From contig JAESSZ010000736.1 in the NCBI GenBank assembly GCA_016763875.1, positions 1 through 7,444 of the forward strand: a stretch of DNA of 7,444 nucleotides, read 5' to 3'. The notes below the pieces were generated by a model. The model made no database searches and was not told where the DNA came from. It worked only from the letters and a program-made list of their open reading frames with translations. The translations under genes were made by a program, and so were the position numbers. Origin of the DNA: Nannocystaceae bacterium (GTDB taxonomy: Bacteria; Myxococcota_A; Polyangia; Nannocystales; Nannocystaceae). Below, in pieces: positions 1 through 5,881 of this stretch (its first letter is position 1; every line of letters starts with the position of its first letter).

Positions 1-330
1 CAGGCGCGGCGCTTGGCTGTCACGGGCGGGCGCTTCGACGGGCGCGCGGCGGAGGCTATCGGCCTGGTCCATACCGTGGTCGCGGACCAAGTCGGGCTGG
101 ATGACGCGCTCGAGGCGGCGCTGAAGCAGATTCTGCGGTGCGCCCCGGGGGCGGTCGCTGCCACCAAGAAGATCATGATGCAGGTTGGCGCGGTCGATCA
201 CGATCGTCTCCTGGACCAAGCCGCCGACATGTTTGCCGAGGCGGTGCGTGGCCCCGAAGGCACGGAGGGCACCACGGCGTTCCTACAGAAACGTGCTCCC
301 GCTTGGGCGCCCGGGGCGGGCGAGGCCTGA
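1..330 (+). CDS. Enoyl-CoA hydratase/isomerase family protein, C-terminal part (5' end outside window; possible methylglutaconyl-CoA hydratase)
   Basis: The reading frame is open from the first base, so only the last 109 residues are present and the start lies upstream. They match the C-terminal part of crotonase-fold enoyl-CoA hydratases: an ARRLAVTGGRFDGR stretch leading to A-IGLVHTVV, then a helical segment with APGAVAATKKIM, and a closing GPEGTEGTTAFLQKRAPAW, the typical 'EG--AFL-KR-P-W' tail that packs in the oligomer. The catalytic glutamates and oxyanion-hole glycines lie in the missing N-terminal part, so activity cannot be judged. The family hydrates 2-enoyl-CoA thioesters in the cytoplasm. 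Because a biotin-dependent acyl-CoA carboxylase alpha subunit starts 5 bp after its stop, I infer a role like LiuC (3-methylglutaconyl-CoA hydratase of leucine breakdown). A general beta-oxidation hydratase remains possible. Family assignment is firm; substrate is not. Confidence 0.9.
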   Translation, partial: QARRLAVTGGRFDGRAAEAIGLVHTVVADQVGLDDALEAALKQILRCAPGAVAATKKIMMQVGAVDHDRLLDQAADMFAEAVRGPEGTEGTTAFLQKRAPAWAPGAGEA

Positions 331-335
331 TCGTG

Positions 336-2300
336 ATGCAGCGCTTGTTAGTCGCCAACCGCGGCGAGATCGCCCGGAGGATTTTTCGCTCCGCGAAGGC
401 GGCGGGGATCACGACGATTGCGGTGTTCTCCGACGCGGACCACGACGCGCCGTTTGTGGCGGATGCAGACCTTGCGGTGCGCATTGGCCCGGGGCCCGTT
501 GGAGAATCGTACCTGTCGATCGAGGCGATCCTCGACGCGGCGAAACGCTCGCGGGCCGACGCGGTCCACCCCGGCTACGGCTTCTTGGCGGAGCGCGCCG
601 AGTTCTCGCGTCGCTGCCTTGAGGCGGGTCTGACGTTTGTGGGGCCCAGTCCCGCCGCGATCGAGGCCATGGGGGACAAGGTCGTCGCGAAACGGACGAT
701 GCGCGCGGCGGGCGTTGTCGTGGTGCCGGGATTCGAGGGGGAGCACGCCGACGATGCGACCTTGGTATCGGAGGGCAACCGCCTTGGTGTGCCCTTGCTC
801 GTCAAAGCCGTGGCTGGGGGCGGGGGCCGAGGCATGCGGACGGTGGACGACCTGGCGGAGTTGCCTGCGGCGCTAGTCAGTGCGCGGTCCGAGGCGCAGG
901 CCGCGTTTGGCAACGGCGCGTTGTTTCTGGAGCGTCGGCTCAAGGGCGCGCGGCATGTCGAGATCCAGATCATCGCGGACAAGCACGGGCATGTGCAGCA
1001 CCTGGGGGAGCGCGAATGCTCGGTCCAGCGGCGGCACCAAAAGGTGATCGAAGAGGCTCCCTCGCCTGCGGTCGATGCCGAGCTTCGCGAGCGCATGGGC
1101 GCCGCTGCGGTGGCGGCGGCCAGGGCCATCGACTACGTGGGCGCGGGCACGGTCGAGTTTCTGCTCGATGACGAGGGCGCGTTCTACTTTCTCGAGATGA
1201 ACACCCGGCTGCAGGTTGAGCATCCAGTCACCGAGGCGGTGACTGGCGTTGATCTTGTGCAGCTGCAACTCGATGTGGCCGACGGCGCCAAGCTGGCTCC
1301 GATCGAGGTTCGGATCGACGGCCACGCGATCGAGGCTCGGATCTACTGCGAAGACCCGTACGCCGGATTCATACCGCAGCTGGGGACCATCGCGTTGTGG
1401 ACGCCCGCCACGGGCGCGCACGTTCGCGTGGACGATGGGGTGCAAACCGGCCAAGAGATCACCGCGTTCTACGACCCGATGGTCGCCAAGGTCATCGCGT
1501 GGGGGGCTACCCGCGAGGCGGCGCGCCGCCGACTCGCGGACGCGGTGGCAAGCAGCGTGTTGCTGGGGCCGACGACCAATCGGGCGTTGCTGCTGCAGTT
1601 GTTGGCTGACCCCGCGTTTGTCGACGGCGAGTTCAAGACCGATACGCTCGACGCTCGCGAGTCGCCCGGCTGCAAGCCCGAGCCCGAACCGGCGATCTGG
1701 GCGCTGGCTGCGATCTCTGTCGGTCTTGTTGACAGCGCGAGTCCTTGGCACAGCACGGGCCGAGCACATTGGCCGGTTCAGCTGTCGTGCGGGGACACCT
1801 CGCGCAACATCGAACTCACGGCTGACGGGCGTGGGACCACGACCGTCACGGTGGGCGAGACGAAGGTGAACATCCGGATCATCGCGCACGAGCAAGCGTC
1901 TCTGTATGCAGAGATCGACGGCGTGCGGCGTCGGTACCCCTGGGCCCGGATCGGCGATGCGGCGGTGGCCATCGATGATGCCGGGTACGCGTTCGTGTTT
2001 TCCGAACGCTCCCCCATGGTTGGTCACAAGCAGGGGCCCACGGGCGACGATGTGCGCAGCCCCATGGGGGGGCGCGTGGTTCGGGTTTCGGTCGTCGTCG
2101 GCGAGACCGTGGCCAAGGGGCAAGCGCTTGTCACCGTCGAGGCGATGAAACTCGAGCATCGCGTCACGGCCCCTCGCGCTGGCAGGATTGCGACCTGCAG
2201 CGTGCGGGCGGAGGACCAGGTCACTGCGGGCCAGGTTCTCGCGACGCTGCAGCCGCAGACGACGGCAGGGACTACGAAAAAAAGCGAAGGTGAATCATGA
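336..2300 (+). CDS. Biotin-dependent acyl-CoA carboxylase alpha subunit (biotin carboxylase + biotin carrier; methylcrotonyl-CoA carboxylase type likely)
   Basis: This 654-residue protein has the size of methylcrotonyl- or propionyl-CoA carboxylase alpha subunits. Its biotin carboxylase part spans about residues 1-445: LLVANRGEIARRI at the N-terminus, HPGYGFLAE (78-86), ATP-contacting K115 and K157, the glycine-rich AGGGGRGMR loop (160-168), ECSVQRRHQK with C228 and catalytic-site K236, EMNTRLQVEHP with E287, N289, R291 and E295, and R335 before the IYCEDP stretch. A poorly conserved linker/BT-like part follows. The biotin carrier domain starts near 573 (SPMGGRV) and carries the biotin attachment lysine K605 in EAMKLEH. 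It uses ATP and bicarbonate to carboxylate biotin; a separate beta subunit, not in the window, would transfer the carboxyl group to the acyl-CoA. A GTG at 333 is an alternative start; a GAGG at 322-325 suits either. The hydratase upstream suggests LiuD/MccA, but the alpha subunit alone does not fix the substrate. Confidence 0.95.
   Translation: MQRLLVANRGEIARRIFRSAKAAGITTIAVFSDADHDAPFVADADLAVRIGPGPVGESYLSIEAILDAAKRSRADAVHPGYGFLAERAEFSRRCLEAGLTFVGPSPAAIEAMGDKVVAKRTMRAAGVVVVPGFEGEHADDATLVSEGNRLGVPLLVKAVAGGGGRGMRTVDDLAELPAALVSARSEAQAAFGNGALFLERRLKGARHVEIQIIADKHGHVQHLGERECSVQRRHQKVIEEAPSPAVDAELRERMGAAAVAAARAIDYVGAGTVEFLLDDEGAFYFLEMNTRLQVEHPVTEAVTGVDLVQLQLDVADGAKLAPIEVRIDGHAIEARIYCEDPYAGFIPQLGTIALWTPATGAHVRVDDGVQTGQEITAFYDPMVAKVIAWGATREAARRRLADAVASSVLLGPTTNRALLLQLLADPAFVDGEFKTDTLDARESPGCKPEPEPAIWALAAISVGLVDSASPWHSTGRAHWPVQLSCGDTSRNIELTADGRGTTTVTVGETKVNIRIIAHEQASLYAEIDGVRRRYPWARIGDAAVAIDDAGYAFVFSERSPMVGHKQGPTGDDVRSPMGGRVVRVSVVVGETVAKGQALVTVEAMKLEHRVTAPRAGRIATCSVRAEDQVTAGQVLATLQPQTTAGTTKKSEGES
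2287..2293 (+). promoter_or_regulatory. Ribosome binding site of the BKACE gene
   Basis: AAGGTGA sits just ahead of the ATG at 2297, inside the last codons of the carboxylase gene and directly after a run of seven A (2277-2283). It supports the start at 2297 and, with the ATGA stop/start overlap, suggests translational coupling plus independent ribosome loading. Confidence 0.7.
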
Positions 2301-3166
2301 GCGACGGCAGGGACAAGGCGATCATCACATGTGCCGTTACCGGCGTACTCACAGACCCCCAACGGCATCCTGTGCCGGTCAGTGTGGACGAGATGGCCGC
2401 GTCGGCGAAGGAAGCGTTCGATGCGGGGGCTACGGTGATGCACCTGCATTTTCGTCGTCAGGAGCCAGGACAAGGGCACCTGCCGACGTGGGATCCGGCT
2501 CTGTGCGCCGAGATCAGCGAAGCGGTGCGGGCGGCGTGTCCTGGTGTGGTCATCAACATGAGCACGGGAGTCATGGGGGCCGACGTCAGCGCCCCGTGCG
2601 ATGCCATGCGGGCCGTGAAACCGGAGATCGCGGCGTGCAACGCGGGAACGCTGAACTATCTCAAGGCGCGCAGCAACGGCACGTGGGCTTGGCCGCCGAT
2701 GGTGTTCGACAACCCGGTGAGCAAGGTCGTCGAAATGCTCAAGGTCATGAAGGAGACCGGGGCCGCGCCAGAGTTCGAGTGTTTTGACGTGGGCATCGTG
2801 CGCTCGGTCGGCCTGTTCCATGACACGGGGATGACCTCGGACAAGCCGCACTACAACTTCGTCATGGGGGTCGCTTCCGGCATGCCGACCGACCCGCGGC
2901 TGTTGCGGCTGTTGTTGGACTACCGTCGCCCTGGGTGTTCGTGGGAAGTGACCGCGATCGGTCGCCAGGAGATCTGGGCGCTGCACCAAGCGGCCGCCGA
3001 GCTCGGTGGCGACCTGCGAACCGGCGTTGAGGACACGTTCTACCTGCCCAACGGAGAACGGACTCGGGGCAACGGCGATCTTATTGAGGCGATGGCCACC
3101 GTGGCCAGGCAAGCCGGGCGCGAGGTGGCCAGTCCGGCGGAGACGCGCGAGATGCTGGGCTGCTGA
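2297..3166 (+). CDS. BKACE family beta-keto acid cleavage enzyme (DUF849, 3-keto-5-aminohexanoate cleavage protein-like)
   Basis: This 289-residue protein has the usual length and landmarks of the BKACE/DUF849 TIM-barrel family. After an ITCAVTG strand come the metal-site histidines H49 and H51 in MHLHFR, then INMSTGVMG, a CNAGTLNYLK strand, WAWPPMVFDNP, FECFDVG, HYNFVMGV, and RTGVEDTFYLPNG, where R241 and E245 correspond to the conserved arginine and third zinc ligand of Kce. Characterised family members use Zn2+ to react a beta-keto acid with acetyl-CoA, giving acetoacetate and a new acyl-CoA. The start overlaps the carboxylase stop (ATGA) and has a good ribosome site, so it belongs to the same operon. 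Acetoacetate is also the end product of leucine catabolism, which fits the context. The actual keto acid cannot be read from sequence. The 'HLHFR' plus 'NAGTLNYLK-WAWPP' pattern points to a broad, mostly uncharacterised subfamily rather than lysine-fermentation Kce itself. Confidence 0.92.
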   Translation: MSDGRDKAIITCAVTGVLTDPQRHPVPVSVDEMAASAKEAFDAGATVMHLHFRRQEPGQGHLPTWDPALCAEISEAVRAACPGVVINMSTGVMGADVSAPCDAMRAVKPEIAACNAGTLNYLKARSNGTWAWPPMVFDNPVSKVVEMLKVMKETGAAPEFECFDVGIVRSVGLFHDTGMTSDKPHYNFVMGVASGMPTDPRLLRLLLDYRRPGCSWEVTAIGRQEIWALHQAAAELGGDLRTGVEDTFYLPNGERTRGNGDLIEAMATVARQAGREVASPAETREMLGC

Positions 3167-3175
3167 CGGCGACGG

Positions 3176-3508
3176 TCACGACGTCGGGTCCGCAGTCGGG
3201 CTCTCGGCGTCATCCGCGAGCTCGACGAACACCGGGGTACCGCTTGGTCCCTGACGCGCGAGTCGGATCCGGCCGGTCGCGTCTTTGACGAGGATATGGA
3301 TCGGGGCCAGAAATCCCTCATCGTGCACGTCACCGCTGACATGCTCGGATGTGAACGCGCCGGGCGGTGAGCCGGGCGGTGGCGACTCGAACCGAGTAAA
3401 CAGCGAGGCGCCATTGGCCGCGAGCGAAGCGACGTGGATCGGTAGGCGAAAACCCTCGGAGGTGAGGAGCTGGCCAACGATGCGGTGCAGTGCAGTCTCG
3501 AGTTCCAT
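3176..3508 (-). CDS. Conserved-looking hypothetical protein, 110 residues
   Basis: I cannot name this family. The protein begins MELETALHRIVGQLL and has two similar-looking beta-rich halves: GFRLPIHVASLAANGASLFTRFE in the first and GFLAPIHILVKDATGRIRLAR in the second, with a proline/glycine-rich link (SPPPGSPPG) between them. The end is acidic and disordered-looking (ELADDAESPTADPTS). The 'GF-LPI-V---NG' pattern looks like a small soluble fold, and no signal peptide or membrane helix is visible. It is the last gene of the minus-strand block, 33 bp after the dehydrogenase stop, and its own stop is 9 bp from the stop of the convergent BKACE gene. A weak GAGA-type ribosome site lies in a short tandem repeat just upstream. 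Its placement in a tight same-strand series and its ordinary composition support a real gene; nothing shows its job. Confidence 0.7.
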   Translation of the reverse strand: MELETALHRIVGQLLTSEGFRLPIHVASLAANGASLFTRFESPPPGSPPGAFTSEHVSGDVHDEGFLAPIHILVKDATGRIRLARQGPSGTPVFVELADDAESPTADPTS

Positions 3509-3531
3509 GATTGTCTCGATGGTTGTCTCGC
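3508..3531. repeat. Two-copy 12-bp tandem repeat ahead of the 110-residue gene
   Basis: On the plus strand TGATTGTCTCGA is followed directly by TGGTTGTCTCGC: 10 of 12 positions agree and the 8-mer TTGTCTCG is exact in both. It fills most of the 33-bp spacer (3509-3541) between the dehydrogenase stop and the next start, and its first base is part of that start codon. Read on the minus strand each copy gives CGAGACAA, so the copy next to the start also supplies the weak purine-rich ribosome site. Regulatory meaning is unproven; a chance duplication is possible. Confidence 0.5.
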
Positions 3532-3541
3532 AGGGCTCGGG

Positions 3542-4402
3542 TTACGCGCGCGCGGTCAGTTTGGCCACGATCGCTTCAAACCACCGGGTGGGCAGCAGCC
3601 AGTGGAAGAGCACCATCAGATGCGCGTCGGTGCCCACGAGGTAGCGCGCCCGTGGGCGGGGGGCCAGCAGCGCGTGCTCAACCCGTTTGGCCACGGCATC
3701 CGGTGACACGCCACGTTTTGCCGCGTCGGCGGTGAAATGCTCCATCGCAGCAAGCCCGGCGCGGTATCTCTGCAGTGCTTCGGGGGAAAGCTCGCGCTTG
3801 AGTTCGTCGATCAGCGTGTCGGCCTTTCGCCAGATCTCCGTCTTGACCGCGCCTGGCTCGACGCAGGCCGCCCAGACCCCGAACGGCCGCAGCTCCATGC
3901 GTAACCCCGCGGTGATCGCCTCCACCGCGAACTTACTTGCGTGGTACGGCCCCATAAACGGTGAGGCGATGATCCCGCCAACGGAGCTGATGTTGACGAC
4001 GCGGCCCTTGGCCGCCAGCAACAGCGGTAGCAGGGCACGGGTCGTGTTGATCACGCCGAAAACATTGACGTCGAACTGCCTCTGCCACACCGCGTGCGGC
4101 ATGAACTCCTGAAGCCCGCCGAGCGCGATTCCGGCGTTGTTCACCAGCCCAAGCAGGGGAGCCCCGTCAAGACGCTCCGCGACCTCGGTGGCGGCTTGCG
4201 CGATTGAGGTTGCGTCCGTGACGTCCAGTCGCAGAGGCACGAGACAGTCCTTTGCCTCGCCTGCCGCTTCTAGCAGTCGTTGGCCATCACCGTCGCTGCG
4301 GACGCCCGCGAGGACCGGGATCCCGCGCGCCGCTAGCCTCAGCGCGCACGCGCGGCCGATTCCCGTCGAGGCCCCCGTGACAACCACCCAGCCGGTGGTC
4401 AC
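3542..4402 (-). CDS. Short-chain dehydrogenase/reductase (classical SDR)
   Basis: This 286-residue protein is a classical SDR with a Rossmann fold. It has the cofactor loop TGASTGIG (9-16), a basic residue R35 after the second strand (suggesting NADP(H) preference), LDVTD (59-63), the structural NNAG (88-91), N113, and the catalytic set S140, Y153 and K157 in ISSVGG and YHASK, followed by VEPGAVKTEIW. The C-terminal extension of about 90 residues contains a RYLVGTDAHLMVLFHWLLP stretch, as in retinol dehydrogenase/17-beta-hydroxysteroid dehydrogenase-like SDRs; it may close over a hydrophobic substrate or touch the membrane. It would oxidise or reduce an alcohol/ketone, but the substrate cannot be told. 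The start is GTG, overlapping the stop of the upstream S41-like gene as GTGA, so translation is probably coupled; no strong ribosome site is visible. No in-frame start lies further in before the cofactor loop. Family is certain, substrate unknown. Confidence 0.93.
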   Translation of the reverse strand: MTTGWVVVTGASTGIGRACALRLAARGIPVLAGVRSDGDGQRLLEAAGEAKDCLVPLRLDVTDATSIAQAATEVAERLDGAPLLGLVNNAGIALGGLQEFMPHAVWQRQFDVNVFGVINTTRALLPLLLAAKGRVVNISSVGGIIASPFMGPYHASKFAVEAITAGLRMELRPFGVWAACVEPGAVKTEIWRKADTLIDELKRELSPEALQRYRAGLAAMEHFTADAAKRGVSPDAVAKRVEHALLAPRPRARYLVGTDAHLMVLFHWLLPTRWFEAIVAKLTARA

Positions 4403-5841
4403 TGCAGTGCCCGAATGCGTTCGAGCGCGACTTCGAGGTCGGCGTTGGCGCCAACGCCAATGTCGCTCGGCGCCCGCACGACTTCGATCTCGGGGGCAAT
4501 GCCGCGGCCCTCGATGTTCAGATCACTGCCGGGCAGCGAGTGTTCCGTGACTGGCACTGCGATCCGCAGGCCGGTGTAAGGCAGCCGAAACGTCGCAACG
4601 TTCCCGACGGATCCGGCCGTGGCCCGACCGACCATCGTGACCTTGTCGGTGGCGCGCAACGCTCCGGCGAGCAACTCGCAGGTGTCGGCGCACCCCGCAT
4701 CGATCAGCACCCACAGCGGCACTGACTTGAGTTTGGGATCCGTGGCCGCAGGCTGATGCTCGATCGTCTCGCGGGGCGCTGTCGCTCGGTACGGGTGGCG
4801 CGTGCGCTGTTGCGTCCATACGGTCCGGCCCGGTCGCAGCATGCCCAGGACGCGTCGGCCGGCCCACGCGGTCCCGCCCGGGTTACCGCGCAGGTCCACC
4901 ACGATGTGCGTGGCGGTTCTGAGGCTTTTGGCCGCCGCGCGCAGCTGCGTGACGAGGGCGACGTCGGACAAGGCGCCGTTGTCGTCTTCGCACCACAGCG
5001 TGTGGACGCGCAGCATGCCGATCTTGTGTTTCTTGTCGAGCATGACGCCGCGGACGCATGGCGTGGTGACCGAGCGGTCCAGGGCGTGCCAGTCGACCTG
5101 GATCGTGTACGTCTCACCCGAGTGGCGCTGAAGGGTGAGTTCGCGTGGCGTGGGCTGCTCGTGGATAAAGCGCGATTGCTGCCGCAACGAGGCGAGCGCT
5201 ACTGCGTGGCGATGCTGTTTGGTGGAGCCCGGCGCCAAACACAAGCGGTCCATCCACTCATCGATCGGCGTACCGTCGGCCGCGATCAGTTTGTCGCGTC
5301 CCTGCGGCTCGGGTTGCGCGCCCTTGCCTGTACCGACGCTGCGCGAGGACACCACGATGTGATCGCCTGCGCGGTCAAAGTGCAGGCCCGAGAAGTATTT
5401 TCGAGTTGCACCCGGCTCGTCGACCAAGCGGAGGTGTCCGTCGCCAAGACTACACAACGCGTATCGCAACGCTTCGGTGTAGCTCCCGGGCGTGTCCATC
5501 GAACGTGCTTGCTCGCGGAGTTCGTTGAACACCAGTGGGACACGGGGATCAGTCGCGTCCTCGTGGATCGGTCGCGACGCCCACCACAACTCGACGATGT
5601 GCTCGACGACTTCGATCTCCTTTTGCAGGGCATCCTGCAGGGTGCGCGGGCTTGTTCGGGGGAGCACTGCCTCCACTTCGACGGGACGGTGCTCTTCTTC
5701 GGCGTGGAACTCTCCAACGCCCACCCGTGGCAAGTGCAGCGAGTCGTCTTGGGGGCGATGCGTGGAGCCCGAGCGGTCGCAGCCCGCTGAGGTGAAGAGC
5801 GAGGTGATGGCGATGATTGAGGCGGCAAGCGTGCACCGCAT
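4399..5841 (-). CDS. S41 family peptidase-like putative lipoprotein, catalytic serine apparently replaced
   Basis: I place the start at 5841 (480 residues) because the protein then opens with a signal peptide: MRC, a hydrophobic stretch LAASIIAITSLFTSAG, and C21 as a possible lipid-attachment cysteine. The -3 residue is Ser, so the lipobox is imperfect. An in-frame start at 5967 would overlap recD by 86 bp and bury the signal. Later parts are a helical N-terminal region with the S41-typical SLGDGHLRL (131-139), a PDZ-like segment (about 152-198, with GRDKLIAADGTPIDEW), and the S41 core with IGMLRV, VVDLRGNPGG (314-323) and CADTCELLAGAL (384-395), then VGRATAGSVGN and EGRGIAPEIEV. In active relatives the nucleophilic Ser lies three residues before the conserved Glu (E389); here that position is D386. 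The C-terminal-processing-type lysine is also absent, as it is in several S41 branches. It may be a non-catalytic, envelope-located binding protein; T387 as nucleophile is an alternative. It lies 40 bp after recD and overlaps the SDR start. Confidence 0.85.
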   Translation of the reverse strand: MRCTLAASIIAITSLFTSAGCDRSGSTHRPQDDSLHLPRVGVGEFHAEEEHRPVEVEAVLPRTSPRTLQDALQKEIEVVEHIVELWWASRPIHEDATDPRVPLVFNELREQARSMDTPGSYTEALRYALCSLGDGHLRLVDEPGATRKYFSGLHFDRAGDHIVVSSRSVGTGKGAQPEPQGRDKLIAADGTPIDEWMDRLCLAPGSTKQHRHAVALASLRQQSRFIHEQPTPRELTLQRHSGETYTIQVDWHALDRSVTTPCVRGVMLDKKHKIGMLRVHTLWCEDDNGALSDVALVTQLRAAAKSLRTATHIVVDLRGNPGGTAWAGRRVLGMLRPGRTVWTQQRTRHPYRATAPRETIEHQPAATDPKLKSVPLWVLIDAGCADTCELLAGALRATDKVTMVGRATAGSVGNVATFRLPYTGLRIAVPVTEHSLPGSDLNIEGRGIAPEIEVVRAPSDIGVGANADLEVALERIRALQ

Positions 5842-5881
5842 GGCCGGGATGGTACCCGAAATGCCCAGTAGGGGGGCGCTG

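Noticed and set aside
873..2159. Long open frame (428 codons) on the minus strand across the carboxylase gene.
   Set aside because: It lies wholly opposite a clearly identified carboxylase, its translation is rich in Arg/His/Pro with no recognisable motif, and long antisense frames are common in GC-rich DNA.
2277..2297. Run of seven A near the end of the carboxylase gene, as a possible slippage site fusing the carboxylase to BKACE by a -1 shift.
   Set aside because: A -1 shift does enter the BKACE frame, but a TGA at 2291-2293 in that frame stops translation before the BKACE ATG. The A-run is more simply part of the ribosome loading region.
2024..3112. Long open frame (362 codons) on the minus strand across the BKACE gene and the carboxylase end.
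   Set aside because: It is antisense to two well-supported genes, with low-complexity Arg/His-rich translation and no family motif.
3170..3186. CGACG/CGTCG inverted repeat as an intrinsic terminator between the convergent blocks.
   Set aside because: The stem is only 5 bp with a 7-nt loop and no T-tract follows on either strand; such repeats are frequent by chance at this GC content.
4756..5790. Open frame of 344 codons on the plus strand opposite the S41-like gene.
   Set aside because: The minus-strand frame has a signal peptide and S41 motifs; the plus-strand translation shows none and looks like a GC-rich shadow.
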